This document shows, one piece after another, positions 1 to 10,347 of a stretch of 64,000 nucleotides of DNA (its first letter is position 1; each line of letters begins with the position of its first letter). The notes under the pieces were generated by a model. That model was not told where the DNA came from. It saw only the letters and a program-made list of their open reading frames with translations, and made no database searches. The DNA lies in the NCBI RefSeq assembly GCF_029238425.1, contig NZ_JAQWGB010000073.1, forward strand, positions 1 to 64,000, written 5' to 3'. This DNA is from Flavicella sp. (lineage in GTDB: Bacteria; Bacteroidota; Bacteroidia; Flavobacteriales; Flavobacteriaceae). The translations under genes were made by a program, and so were the position numbers.

Positions 1-1061
1 GTAGATACGATAGTAGTTCCTACAAACTGTTTACCGTTTAGTTTTCCTTCTTTTTGCCATTTTTTCATTAAGAAATCTGTCATGACAACCATAGTCTGGT
101 TACCATTCAATAATTTCATCTCTCCATTTAAATCTCTAACAGCAATACCAACACGATCACTATCTGGATCCGTTCCTATAACGATATCAGCAGCTACTTT
201 ATCCGCTAATTCTAAAGCCATTTTCAGCGCAGCTGGTTCTTCTGGGTTTGGAGATGCAACCGTAGGGAAGTTTCCATCTGGTTTGCTTTGTTCTTCAACA
301 ATATGCACATTTTTATAACCTGCTTTTTCCAATGTCTGTGGCATTGCAGTAATAGAGGTACCGTGTAGTGAAGTAAATACAATACTTAAATCATCACGAT
401 TGGTAAGTTCTAAACATCCGTTTTTGACTGAAGCATCTGTAAAGGCGTTGTCCACATCTTCACCAATGTATTCTAGTAAGTTTTGATTTGCATCAAATTT
501 TATTTCAGAAAAATCTAAATTGTTCACCTCATTGATGATAGCACCATCATTTGGAGGTACAATTTGTCCACCATCGGTCCAGTATACTTTGTATCCGTTG
601 TATTCTGGTGGATTGTGAGAAGCTGTCAAAACAATTCCTGCAGTACAGTTTAAATAATTAACTGCGAAAGAAAGTTCAGGAGTAGTACGCAATGCTTCAA
701 ATAAAAATACTTTAATTCCGTTGGCAGTTAAAACATCAGCAACAGTCTTGGCAAGTGTATCACTATTATGTCTACAGTCATAAGCAATCACAACACTAGC
801 ATCTTTGGCCTCATTCTTTTGCAAAATATAATTCGCAAGTCCTTGAGTAGCTTTACCTAAAGTGTATTTGTTAATTCGATTGGTTCCTGGTCCCATCAAA
901 CCTCTCATTCCTCCAGTTCCAAATTCAAGATTTTTATAAAAACTATCTGCCAATACATCCGTATCAGCGTCAATTAAGTTTTGAACTTCCTTTTGTGTTT
1001 CTTGATCAAAAGTTGATGTAAGCCATTTTTTAGCTTCTTCGATGATGTTTTGAGTGCTCAT
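1..1061 (-). CDS. Phospho-sugar mutase (phosphoglucomutase/phosphomannomutase family), 3' end cut by window edge
   Basis: Reverse-strand translation from ATG at 1061 gives MSTQNIIEEAKKWL...GTGGMRGLMGPGTNRIN...LTASHNPPEYNGYKVYW...GTDPDSDRVGIAV; active-site TASHNP and DPDSDR motifs present. Open at position 1, so absent from the ORF track. Confidence 0.93.
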   Translation of the reverse strand, partial: MSTQNIIEEAKKWLTSTFDQETQKEVQNLIDADTDVLADSFYKNLEFGTGGMRGLMGPGTNRINKYTLGKATQGLANYILQKNEAKDASVVIAYDCRHNSDTLAKTVADVLTANGIKVFLFEALRTTPELSFAVNYLNCTAGIVLTASHNPPEYNGYKVYWTDGGQIVPPNDGAIINEVNNLDFSEIKFDANQNLLEYIGEDVDNAFTDASVKNGCLELTNRDDLSIVFTSLHGTSITAMPQTLEKAGYKNVHIVEEQSKPDGNFPTVASPNPEEPAALKMALELADKVAADIVIGTDPDSDRVGIAVRDLNGEMKLLNGNQTMVVMTDFLMKKWQKEGKLNGKQFVGTTIVS

Positions 1062-1145
1062 TAGATTTAATTTTTTTTTACAAATGTAATTTTTTATCCA
1101 TGTTGGTTTTTATAGAACTGTTAAAATTTACTAAAACGGTTTCTT

Positions 1146-2099
1146 TTATATTTCTTTAGAAATTTGATAGTTCGCAATATTTTTTTTCGATCGTAATATA
1201 AGTTCACCAATAAAGCCGGCAAGGAATAATTGTGTTCCTAATACCATAGTGGTCAATGCAATATAAAACCATGGACTGTCGGTTACCAAAGGTGAAGGTT
1301 CATTATAGACAAATACACTCAGTAACTTACTTGTTCCGATATAAAAAGCGGCCATAAATCCTATCAAAAACATTAGAGTGCCTAAAAGGCCAAATAAATG
1401 CATCGGTCGTTTTCCAAATTTACTGACAAACCAAATGGTTAGCAAATCTAAAAAACCATTGACAAAACGTTCCATTCCAAATTTGGTTTCACCATATTTT
1501 CTAGCTTGGTGTTTTACCACCTGCTCACCAATTTTTATAAAACCTGCATTTTTAGCTAAAACGGGAATGTATCTGTGCATTTCTCCCTGTACATCAATCG
1601 ATTTTACTACTTTTTTATCGTAGGCTTTGAGTCCGCAATTGAAATCATTCAGTTGAATTCCTGATGTTTTTCTTGCTGCCCAATTGAATAATTTTGAAGG
1701 TAGGTTTTTCTTTATTTTAGAGTCGTATCTCTTTTTTTTCCAACCACTAACGAGATCAAAATTTTCTGAGGTTATTTTTTTATACAGAGCTGGTATCTCA
1801 TCTGGAGCATCTTGTAAGTCTGCATCCATGGTGATAATGACATCACCTTCTACTTGTTTGAACCCTGCATTTAATGCTTGGGATTTTCCAAAGTTTTTTG
1901 AAAAACGCAATCCTTTCACATGTGCATTTTCTTTTTGAAGGGCTTCAATAAGATTCCAAGAATTATCAGTACTTCCATCATCGATAAAAAGAATTTCATA
2001 GGTGTAAGAATTTTCGTTCATCACGCTTACAATCCAATCATGTAATTCTCTTAATGATTCTTCTTCATTTAGAAGTGGGATAACTAAGGATATCTGCAT
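1146..2099 (-). CDS. Glycosyltransferase family 2 (DPM1/ArnC-like) with two C-terminal TM helices
   Basis: MQISLVIPLLNEEESL...DDGSTDNSW...MDADLQDAPDEIP and hydrophobic C-terminus. Confidence 0.9.
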   Translation of the reverse strand: MQISLVIPLLNEEESLRELHDWIVSVMNENSYTYEILFIDDGSTDNSWNLIEALQKENAHVKGLRFSKNFGKSQALNAGFKQVEGDVIITMDADLQDAPDEIPALYKKITSENFDLVSGWKKKRYDSKIKKNLPSKLFNWAARKTSGIQLNDFNCGLKAYDKKVVKSIDVQGEMHRYIPVLAKNAGFIKIGEQVVKHQARKYGETKFGMERFVNGFLDLLTIWFVSKFGKRPMHLFGLLGTLMFLIGFMAAFYIGTSKLLSVFVYNEPSPLVTDSPWFYIALTTMVLGTQLFLAGFIGELILRSKKNIANYQISKEI

Positions 2100-2624
2100 T
2101 TATGCTACTTGTTTAGATTCGTTAATTTTTATAAAAACCACTGTTGTGATTGCAGAAAATACAAATCCAAGAAATGCAGTAAATACAATTCCTATGGCAG
2201 GAGTAATAAAAGAGTTTGCTCCTTCTTCAAGTTTTTCAATTCTAGCATCAATTTGTTCCGTTGTTAAGTCGCTAGAGTTTTCCATTGCAGCTCTTTGAAC
2301 TTCTCCGAGTTGACGAATAAAGTCGGGTTCTATGTATGTGGTGAAAATATAATTATATCCAGTAATCATCAAGGCTCCTACCACTGCAATTCCTATCCCA
2401 ATCTTAAGACCTTCTCCAAAGCTCATGCTGTTGTTTTTAGCGAAGGTTCTAATTCCTAAAATGATGGCAATTAAAATAAATAGAATACTAATAATTCCAA
2501 CAGCTTGGTTTTGTTCTAAATGTTTGTTTTGTGAGTAAAGAACTACACTCATTGCAATTGAAACTAGCCCAAGTAAAAAACCATATTTTAAGATGATACT
2601 TTTACTTATTTCTTTTGATGTCAT
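2100..2624 (-). CDS. DUF4199-type membrane protein
   Basis: Four-TM pattern with SFGEGLKIGIGIAVVGALM; abuts the glycosyltransferase gene. Confidence 0.7.
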   Translation of the reverse strand: MTSKEISKSIILKYGFLLGLVSIAMSVVLYSQNKHLEQNQAVGIISILFILIAIILGIRTFAKNNSMSFGEGLKIGIGIAVVGALMITGYNYIFTTYIEPDFIRQLGEVQRAAMENSSDLTTEQIDARIEKLEEGANSFITPAIGIVFTAFLGFVFSAITTVVFIKINESKQVA

Positions 2625-2753
2625 ATTCTGTTTTTTGATAATGACAAATATAATTATTTCCTTCGAAGTGGGTTTTGATTATTTGTTTTTGTTTAAGGAG
2701 TTTGCATAGATTTTTCTATTTGATTTCGGTTTTAGCATTGTATTTCTTTGATG

Positions 2754-2761
2754 TATATTTG
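2754..2761 (+). promoter_or_regulatory. Candidate Bacteroidota -7 element (TATATTTG) for gldC
   Basis: Matches TAnnTTTG about 25 nt upstream of the ATG; no convincing -33 element at standard spacing. Confidence 0.4.
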
Positions 2762-2786
2762 CCACATTAAAATAAAATAGAAAATT

Positions 2787-3125
2787 ATGGCTGTAGTACA
2801 TAAATCAAAAATAGAATTTGAAATAGGACTTGATGAAAATAAGGTGCCTGAAAAAATAAATTGGAATGCAGAAGATGGGGGAGTAACAGCTGAAGAGTCG
2901 AAAGCGATTATGATGTCTATTTGGGATCCAATTAAAAAGGATACTTTGCGAATTGATCTATGGACAAAAGATATGCCTGTTGATGAAATGAAGCAATTTT
3001 TTCATCAAACTTTGGTCTCAATGAGTCATACTTTTGAAAGAGCTACCAATGATGAGAAAATGGGAGCGACTATGCGCGACTTCTGTGATTACTTTGAAGA
3101 AAAGTTAGAGTTGAAAAAGAAGTAA
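2787..3125 (+). CDS. gldC: Gliding motility protein GldC
   Basis: 112-aa protein KSKIEFEIGLDENKVPEKINWNAEDGG...SIWDPIKKDTLRIDLWTKDMPVDEMKQFF, recognised GldC family. Confidence 0.9.
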   Translation: MAVVHKSKIEFEIGLDENKVPEKINWNAEDGGVTAEESKAIMMSIWDPIKKDTLRIDLWTKDMPVDEMKQFFHQTLVSMSHTFERATNDEKMGATMRDFCDYFEEKLELKKK

Positions 3126-3143
3126 ATCGTCAACTTATGATAT

Positions 3144-3181
3144 AAAAAAAAAGGGTCGATTTTAATCGACCCTTTTTTTTA
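3144..3181. terminator. Bidirectional rho-independent terminator between convergent gldC and the OmpA/TSP3 gene
   Basis: AAAAAAAAAGGGTCGATTTTAATCGACCCTTTTTTTT. Confidence 0.9.
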
Positions 3182-3195
3182 TGATGTGATTGAAA

Positions 3196-6100
3196 TTAAT
3201 CTTGGAAATTAAATTCAATTCTATTATTTAATTCACTTGTTGCGATATCACCAGAGTTAGAATATTTAGGTTGTGTATCACCATATCCCTCAGAAGTCAA
3301 TCGATCTTCGTTAATTCCACCGTCAACCAAGTATTTTAAAATAGCATTCGCTCTACGCTTAGATAAAAACAAACTATATTTTTCATTGTGTTTGTCATCT
3401 GTATGAGAAGCAATTTCAAATTTAGTTGCTGGATACTCTTGCATGATTTTTAAGATATCATCCAAGATGTCCATGGTTTGATTTGTAAGTGTGTTTTTCG
3501 TTCTTTCGAATTTGATTTTTTGAGATAAGGCTTCAATTCTCAAATACACACTTTTGTCAAAGTTTTTATTTGGACATCCTTTGTTTTCAACAGTTCCAGG
3601 GACATCTGGACATAAGTCATCAGCATCAGCAACACCGTCTCCATCTAAATCTTCAGTTGCTGGACATCCTTCGTTTTCTGCTAGTCCTTTAATTTTTGGA
3701 CATCTGTCTTTATAATCAGGAACTTCATCTTTATCTGAGTCTAAAGAAACACCGTTAGAGTATACTTTTACTCCATATGGAGTGTCAGGCTCTTCGTCAT
3801 ATAAATCAATTACTCCATCCTTATCTGTATCTTGAATATTTGCTTCTACAGCTCCTTCAATTTCTGGACATCCTTTGTTCTCAACAGAACCAGCTTTGAA
3901 AGGACAATCGTCAACATGATCCGGTACGTCGTCATAATCAGAATCAACAGCAACACCATTTCCATAAACTCTCGCGTTTTCTGGAGTATTAGGCTCTTTG
4001 TCAAATTCATTCACAACACCATCTCCATCGTCATCAGCCCAATCAAATTCTTTAGCTGATTTTGGACAGCCTTCGTTTTCAACAGGTCCTGCTTTTAATG
4101 GACATTTGTCTTTATAGTCAGGTAATCCATCTCTATCGCTATCAATTGGAATACCATTTCCATACACTAAAGCCCCGGCAGGTGTGTTAGGATCTTTGTC
4201 AAATTGATCAATTACACCATCTTTATCTGTATCTTTTAATTCTAATGGTTTTGTAGGAGCAACGGCAACTTTTGCTTCTTCTTCCTTACAACCTTCTAAG
4301 TCTTTAGTTCCATTTACTAATGGACATTTATCTGCATAGTCAGGAATTCCATCACCATCCGTATCAACAGCAACTCCGTTACCATAAACTTTTGCACCAC
4401 GTGGCGTATTTTTCTCTTGGTCAAATTGATCCATAACACCATCCTTATCAGAATCTTTCATTTCAACAGTTGGTTGATTTGAGGCAGCTCCATTTACGGC
4501 GATACCGGCACCTACGTTGATGTTTGATTTCTTTTCTTCAGGAGCACATCCGTTTAAGTCTGCTGTTCCAGAAATATTTGGGCAATTGTCTTCATGATCA
4601 GGGATTCCGTCGTTATCAGAATCAACAGCTACACCATTACCATAAACTTTAGCTCCTTGCGGCGTGTTTGGCTCTGCATCGAATTGATCCATTACACCAT
4701 CTTGATCTGTATCTGTAAGATCGATAGTAGCTCCAGCTCCAGCAACTGAAGTGTCGTTTGTTGTTTTTGGGCAACCTGCATCTACGCTTGATCCTGGTTT
4801 TAGCGGACAAGCATCTTCGTGGTCCGGAGTTCCATCATTATCAGTATCCATTGATACCCCGTTACCATATACTTTAACTCCAAAAGGAGTATTTGGTTCT
4901 TTGTCAAATTCATTAGCAACACCATCTCCGTCACTATCCGGTGGTAATGGACAGCCTTCATTTTCTTTAGTCCCGTATTTCAATGGACAGGCATCTATAT
5001 AATCTGGTATTGCATCACCATCTGTATCAACAGCTACACCATTCCCATAAACTCTAGCATCCAATGGAGTGTTCGGTTCTTTATCTAGAGAATCAATTAC
5101 ACCATCTCCGTCAGAGTCATTAATACTGATTTCACCAGCATTTGAAGCAATGGCTATATCTTCTGGACAACCCTCGTTTTCTTGAGTACCTTGTTTTAAT
5201 GGACAATTATCATATAAATCAATTACTCCATCGTTATCTGTGTCAATGGCAACACCGTTACCATAAACTTTAGCTCCAACAGGAGTATTGTTATCAATAT
5301 CCAAGGCATCCATCACCCCGTCTTGATCTGTGTCTTTAATTGTGAAATCTCCCGCTTCGTTTGCTTCGATACCTGTATAGTCAGTTGGGCAACCATTGTT
5401 ATCTTCTGGGCCAAAGATCAAAGGGCATTCATCCATATAATCTGGAATTCCGTCTTTGTCTGTATCAATGGCAACACCATTTCCATAAACCATAGCTCCC
5501 ATTGGAGTGTTTAGTTCTTTGTCTAAAATGTCAGCAACACCGTCACCATCTGAATCCTGAAAGTCACCTGCTACATTTGGCTGGATAACATTTAATGATT
5601 CTGTAGGGTTGATACCTTCTTCGTAAATTTCTTTTCCTCTTTCAGAGTCAGGTTGAATATAATTGATTTCAACTCTACGATTTCTTTTTCTTCCATCAGA
5701 AGTTTTATTGCTATGAGTTGGCTGAGCCATTCCAAAACCATCTGCATACAATCTAGATTCATTTACGCCTTTTTCTGCAAGGTATTTTTGAACACTACTT
5801 GCTCTTTTCTTAGAAAGATATAAGTTATAGCTTGGTTCTCCTGTATTGTCAGAATGCCCATCTATCGCAAACTGAGTGTTTGGATATTGCATCATAATAT
5901 TCGCAATTTCATTTAAAATTGTATAAGAATCTCCAATGATTTGATCGCTATTGGTTTTAAAGTAAATGCTTTTCGCTAGTAAAAATATTCTGTTGGTAAT
6001 GTCATCGGCAGCATTGTCTCTTGGACATCCTAAATTCTCTGCAACACCAATAACATCAGGACATACATCGTCAAAATCATACACACCATCACCGTCTCTA

Positions 6101-7065
6101 TCTTCTGGACAACCATCATTTGCCTCGATACCTTTTAAGAATGGGCATTTATCTAAATGATCAGGAACTCCGTCCATATCACTGTCAATTGCTATACCAC
6201 TACCATAAACCATAGCTTCGCTTGGTGTGTCTGGTTCTTTATCAACTTCATCAATTACTCCATCCTCATCGGTGTCAACTACCTGAAACCTTTCATCTCC
6301 AATATCTTCATTATTTGCCCATAAAGCATGTCTTTTTTCTTTACCAAACTTATAAACGATTCCTAAATGAGTAGATAAATAAGTCTCGTAATTATTTTTA
6401 GATGATATCGCAGCATCAAAGTTATCCGCATAAACCAAATTCATGCTTGGTCTTAAAGCAATATCAAATCTTTTGTTGATTCTGTATTTTAAATCTAAAC
6501 CAGCATCAAAAAATAATGAACTTGCGTCATCATAAGATAAAATCTCAGTGTTCGATTCATCGTATAATTTTGTAGAATAGTAATTGGTACCAAGTCCGGC
6601 AATTAAAGACCAGCTCCAGTGTTTACTATTTAACTTCCATAAGTTATTAAAATTAAGAATACCATTTACTTCAAATCCAAACCTAGAACCATCCATTGTC
6701 AATAGCTGATTTCCGTATAGAGTTTCATCTATTCCTTTGATGGCATGATTTCCTGTAAAACCTGTACCAGCAGCACCAAGACCATTATAGTCAAGTTTTA
6801 GTTCCATACCTAAAACTGGATTGAACATTTTGTCTCCATAGATATAGAAGCCAATATTTGAACTACCGTTGTCTCCAAAAGAACTAAGATCACCTGAAGT
6901 TTTTAAACTGCTCAAACCGAGTCCTAAAGACCAAGTGTTGTAAGAGTCTTTGACCTCTTTTGCGCGTTCTTTTGTATGTGAGTCTTCTTTTTCTTTTTGT
7001 GCAAAAGTGGCATTACTGATGCAAATGAAAACCAAGAGTAGTAAGGTTTTTTTTCTTAAAGACAT
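3196..7065 (-). CDS. Large OmpA-family outer-membrane protein with about 10 thrombospondin type 3-like Ca-binding modules and two OmpA peptidoglycan-binding domains
   Basis: Signal peptide, N-terminal barrel-like region, repeated DTDxDGVxDxxDxEPNTPxGAxVYGNGVAxDxDxDGxPDxxDxCPLxxGxxENxGCP modules; OmpA motifs at GHSDNTGEPSYNLYLSKKRASSVQKYL and SHTDDKHNEKYSLFLSKRRANAILKYL. Confidence 0.9.
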   Translation of the reverse strand: MSLRKKTLLLLVFICISNATFAQKEKEDSHTKERAKEVKDSYNTWSLGLGLSSLKTSGDLSSFGDNGSSNIGFYIYGDKMFNPVLGMELKLDYNGLGAAGTGFTGNHAIKGIDETLYGNQLLTMDGSRFGFEVNGILNFNNLWKLNSKHWSWSLIAGLGTNYYSTKLYDESNTEILSYDDASSLFFDAGLDLKYRINKRFDIALRPSMNLVYADNFDAAISSKNNYETYLSTHLGIVYKFGKEKRHALWANNEDIGDERFQVVDTDEDGVIDEVDKEPDTPSEAMVYGSGIAIDSDMDGVPDHLDKCPFLKGIEANDGCPEDRDGDGVYDFDDVCPDVIGVAENLGCPRDNAADDITNRIFLLAKSIYFKTNSDQIIGDSYTILNEIANIMMQYPNTQFAIDGHSDNTGEPSYNLYLSKKRASSVQKYLAEKGVNESRLYADGFGMAQPTHSNKTSDGRKRNRRVEINYIQPDSERGKEIYEEGINPTESLNVIQPNVAGDFQDSDGDGVADILDKELNTPMGAMVYGNGVAIDTDKDGIPDYMDECPLIFGPEDNNGCPTDYTGIEANEAGDFTIKDTDQDGVMDALDIDNNTPVGAKVYGNGVAIDTDNDGVIDLYDNCPLKQGTQENEGCPEDIAIASNAGEISINDSDGDGVIDSLDKEPNTPLDARVYGNGVAVDTDGDAIPDYIDACPLKYGTKENEGCPLPPDSDGDGVANEFDKEPNTPFGVKVYGNGVSMDTDNDGTPDHEDACPLKPGSSVDAGCPKTTNDTSVAGAGATIDLTDTDQDGVMDQFDAEPNTPQGAKVYGNGVAVDSDNDGIPDHEDNCPNISGTADLNGCAPEEKKSNINVGAGIAVNGAASNQPTVEMKDSDKDGVMDQFDQEKNTPRGAKVYGNGVAVDTDGDGIPDYADKCPLVNGTKDLEGCKEEEAKVAVAPTKPLELKDTDKDGVIDQFDKDPNTPAGALVYGNGIPIDSDRDGLPDYKDKCPLKAGPVENEGCPKSAKEFDWADDDGDGVVNEFDKEPNTPENARVYGNGVAVDSDYDDVPDHVDDCPFKAGSVENKGCPEIEGAVEANIQDTDKDGVIDLYDEEPDTPYGVKVYSNGVSLDSDKDEVPDYKDRCPKIKGLAENEGCPATEDLDGDGVADADDLCPDVPGTVENKGCPNKNFDKSVYLRIEALSQKIKFERTKNTLTNQTMDILDDILKIMQEYPATKFEIASHTDDKHNEKYSLFLSKRRANAILKYLVDGGINEDRLTSEGYGDTQPKYSNSGDIATSELNNRIEFNFQD
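3640..6300 (-). repeat. Degenerate in-gene tandem repeat (~180-210 bp unit) encoding the TSP3-like modules, interrupted by the internal OmpA domain
   Basis: Recurring 'accatttccataaact' / 'gtgtttggctctttgtcaaa' words; about 10 protein modules counted by eye. Confidence 0.85.
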
Positions 7066-7188
7066 GCTTAATTTTATTAGGTTGTTTTTTTTGAAATTTT
7101 TAACAAAAATAATTATTTATTTTTATTCGTAATATGAATCCTTTAAATAAAAACGAGTTAATGAACTCTTTATTATATCTAGGGTTTT

Positions 7189-7713
7189 TTATTGTGTAAC
7201 GGTATTAAAATCTAACTTTAAAGCTATTTTAGATATTGGACTGTTGTCTTTGCAGTCTTTTATGTTTTGCTCTAAAGAATCCATTGTAAAAGGAGGTTGG
7301 TTTTCATCATAAATATCAAACAAGGGCAGCAGCACAAACTTTCGATCTATCGCTCTTGGATGAGGAAGCTGTAAATCCTTTGAATTTCTTTTTTCGTTAT
7401 GAAATAAAATAATGTCAACATCAATACTTCTGTTTTCATAATCAGTCCCCATTTTTTCTTTTCGCCCAAGAGATTTTTCTAAGGCTAATAGTTGATTTAG
7501 AAGGTTTTCAGGATTTAAAGAAGTTTTTATTTTGATACAAATGTTGTAGAAATCTTCTCCCTTGAAGCCCCAGGCTGGAGTCTCATAGATTCCAGAAACA
7601 CTAAGTACTGTTGCAATAGAACTGTCTATTGCTTTTACTGCATTTTCTAGATTTTTAAATTTGTCATTCAAGTTGCTTCCCAATGATAAATAGGAAGTGT
7701 AAAATTGGCTCAT
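7189..7713 (-). CDS. folK: 2-amino-4-hydroxy-6-hydroxymethyldihydropteridine diphosphokinase
   Basis: YLSLGSNLNDK...SGIYETPAWGF...LEKSLGRKEK...ENRSIDVDIILF...LPHPRAIDRKFVLLPL. Confidence 0.95.
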   Translation of the reverse strand: MSQFYTSYLSLGSNLNDKFKNLENAVKAIDSSIATVLSVSGIYETPAWGFKGEDFYNICIKIKTSLNPENLLNQLLALEKSLGRKEKMGTDYENRSIDVDIILFHNEKRNSKDLQLPHPRAIDRKFVLLPLFDIYDENQPPFTMDSLEQNIKDCKDNSPISKIALKLDFNTVTQ

Positions 7714-7834
7714 AAAATGTTTTCAATTAATGAATATATTATAAAGCTGCAGGGTAGAAGTATTCTATATTTTACTGATACAAAGAAACGAAAGAATTTA
7801 GAATAGTTTATATTTGTTTTTAAAAAATTAAAAA

Positions 7835-9583
7835 ATGAATTTTCTTAAAAATATTTTATCCTCTGCCGTAGGAGTGCTTTTAGCATTCTTTTGGTTGATT
7901 TTACTTGTAGTGCTTGTAGGTGTTTTTGTTGGGAGTGATGATACTTATGAAGTTAAAAACAATAGTGTACTTAAACTTCAATTGAATGTTCCTGTAAAAG
8001 ATTATGCTCCTGTGGAAGTTGATCCTTTCTCTCAATTGCTAGGATTGCCACCACAACAACTTGGACTTAATGAAATTATATCAGCTATTGATCGTTCTAA
8101 AGATGATGATAGAATTAAAGCTATCAGTATTGAAGGTTCCTTAAATGCAGGGGTTTCTCAGTTAAATGCATTAAGGAATGCTGTTATAGAATTTAAACAA
8201 TCGGGGAAACCGGTATATGCTTACGCAGATACATATGGACAGAAAGAATATTTTTTTAGTTCTGTGGCAGATTCTGTTTTTGTAAGTCCTGTTGGTCAAG
8301 TAGACTTAAAAGGTCTTTCAGCGGAATTGCTGTTCTTTAAAGATTTTCAAGATAAGTATGGGGTGAAAATGGAAGTGATTCGTCATGGTAAATATAAGAG
8401 TGCCGTAGAGCCTTTTATAGCTAATAAGATGAGTGAGTCCAATAGAACTCAAATGAAAGAGTTATTGAATTCTTTATGGTTTGACATGGTAGATGCAATT
8501 TCAATGTCAAGGGATATACCAGTGGAGAAAATTAATAAAATTGCGGATGCGTTATTGGGGCGTACAGCAGATATCTCTAAAGAGAATTTATTGGTAGATG
8601 GTATTATTTATCAAGATGAGTATAAAGAAAAATTAAAGAATAATCTTGGGTTGTCAAAGTATAAAACTACGAGTTTAATGGATTACATTCAATCTAATAT
8701 GGTTTTTGATTTTGATCAAGCGAATGAAAATCCGAAAATAGCGGTGATTTATGCGCAAGGTGATATAATTTACGGACAGGGTGATGAGGAAAAAATAGGG
8801 CAGAAAATGATGGTGAAAGCCATTAATAGAGCCGCAAATAAAGAGTCGGTAAAGGCAATTGTGTTGAGGGTGAATTCTCCAGGAGGAAGCGCATTGGCGT
8901 CTGATTTAATTTGGAGAGCTTTAGAAAAAGCAAAGCAAAAGAAGCCTTTGGTTGTTTCTATGGGAAATTATGCTGCTTCTGGTGGGTATTATATTTCATG
9001 TAACGCAGATAGAATATTTGCAGAATCTACCACCATTACTGGATCTATTGGTGTTTTTGGGATCATGCCAAATGCAAGTGAATTTACTTCAAGAATAGGA
9101 ATTCATTCTGAACGTGTAAGTACAAATAAAAGCCCAAATTATAGTCCGTTTTCTGAGTTAGATCCCGAGTTCTATGAGGTCACAAAAGAAGGAGTAGATA
9201 CTGTATATAAAACCTTTGTTTCTAAGGTTGCTGAAGGGAGAGGAATGACCTATGAGGAGGTACATGCGTTAGCTCAAGGTAGAGTTTGGTCGGGTAAACA
9301 AGCGGAACAAAATGGTTTAATTGATGCTATTGGTGGATTGGATAGGGCGATTTTATCGGCTGCTTCTTTAGCGGAAGTGGATACTTATAAAATTGAGAAT
9401 TATCCAGATTATGAAAAAGATATTAGAGAGTCTTTTAGAAATATGCCTTTTATGAATTTGAAAGAAAATTTATTGAAAGAATGGGTGGGAGAATCAAATT
9501 TTACTTTGTTCCAACAATTAAACAAATTAAAAGGAAAAGAAGGGGTTCAAATGGCAATGCCTTATGTTTTGGATATAAAATAA
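7835..9583 (+). CDS. sppA: Signal peptide peptidase SppA (67K type)
   Basis: Tandem S49 domains; VNSPGGSALASDLIWRAL...VSMGNYAASGGYYISC. Confidence 0.95.
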   Translation: MNFLKNILSSAVGVLLAFFWLILLVVLVGVFVGSDDTYEVKNNSVLKLQLNVPVKDYAPVEVDPFSQLLGLPPQQLGLNEIISAIDRSKDDDRIKAISIEGSLNAGVSQLNALRNAVIEFKQSGKPVYAYADTYGQKEYFFSSVADSVFVSPVGQVDLKGLSAELLFFKDFQDKYGVKMEVIRHGKYKSAVEPFIANKMSESNRTQMKELLNSLWFDMVDAISMSRDIPVEKINKIADALLGRTADISKENLLVDGIIYQDEYKEKLKNNLGLSKYKTTSLMDYIQSNMVFDFDQANENPKIAVIYAQGDIIYGQGDEEKIGQKMMVKAINRAANKESVKAIVLRVNSPGGSALASDLIWRALEKAKQKKPLVVSMGNYAASGGYYISCNADRIFAESTTITGSIGVFGIMPNASEFTSRIGIHSERVSTNKSPNYSPFSELDPEFYEVTKEGVDTVYKTFVSKVAEGRGMTYEEVHALAQGRVWSGKQAEQNGLIDAIGGLDRAILSAASLAEVDTYKIENYPDYEKDIRESFRNMPFMNLKENLLKEWVGESNFTLFQQLNKLKGKEGVQMAMPYVLDIK

Positions 9584-9588
9584 TTTGA

Positions 9589-10347
9589 ATGAAGTTCTCA
9601 ATTGACTTAAATTGTGATTTAGGAGAATCTTATCTTACTAGAAAAATTGGAGATGACGCTGCCATTATTCCTTATATAAGTTCTTGTAATATTGCGTGCG
9701 GGTTACATGGAGGTGATCCCTTAACAATTCAGAATGCTATTGATTTAGCATTAAAAAACGATGTTAATATTGGAGCTCATCCATCGTTTCCGGATTTAGA
9801 AAATTTTGGAAGAAAATATATGAAATTGTCCGAAGAAGAGCTCAAAGCTTGCCTTCGCGTTCAGATTGGTATGCTAAAACAGATGACTGAATTAAGAGGA
9901 GGTGAGTTAAGACATATAAAGCCTCATGGAGCCTTGTATAATGCTGCAGCGGAAGATAAAGAGCTAAGTTGTATTATTATTGAAGTCATCAATGAGTTTG
10001 ATTCTGATTTGTTGCTGTTAGGGTTGGCAGGTTCTAAAATGGAGACTGTTTCTAAAGAAATGGGGTTGAAGTTTGTGCCAGAATTGTTTGCTGATAGAGG
10101 CTATACGGATAAGGGGAAGTTGGTTTCTAGGCAACAACCAAATGCGGTTATTGAAAATCCGGATGAGGTTTCAAAACGTTGCGTGAAAATGGTGCAAGAA
10201 AAAACTGTACTTTCAAATCAAAATACGGATTTAATTGTAGAAGGTAAAAGTATTTGTGTTCATGGAGATACTCCAAATGCTCTCGGTTTGGTCCAGTCAA
10301 TTCATAAAGCTTTCGAGTTAGAACAGATAGAATTAAAGGGGTTTTAA
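9589..10347 (+). CDS. pxpA: 5-oxoprolinase subunit PxpA (LamB/YcsF family)
   Basis: IDLNCDLGESY...SCNIACGLHGGDP...NIGAHPSFPDLENFGRK...HIKPHGALYN. Confidence 0.95.
   Translation: MKFSIDLNCDLGESYLTRKIGDDAAIIPYISSCNIACGLHGGDPLTIQNAIDLALKNDVNIGAHPSFPDLENFGRKYMKLSEEELKACLRVQIGMLKQMTELRGGELRHIKPHGALYNAAAEDKELSCIIIEVINEFDSDLLLLGLAGSKMETVSKEMGLKFVPELFADRGYTDKGKLVSRQQPNAVIENPDEVSKRCVKMVQEKTVLSNQNTDLIVEGKSICVHGDTPNALGLVQSIHKAFELEQIELKGF

Noticed and set aside
3832-6160. Plus-strand ORFs inside the OmpA/TSP3 gene (3832, 4751, 5323, 5966)
   Set aside because: Antisense shadows of the repetitive Asp-rich coding region; no start context or protein signature.
3640-6300. CRISPR-like periodic repeats
   Set aside because: Periodicity comes from in-frame protein modules; repeats are long and degenerate with no unique short spacers and no cas genes.
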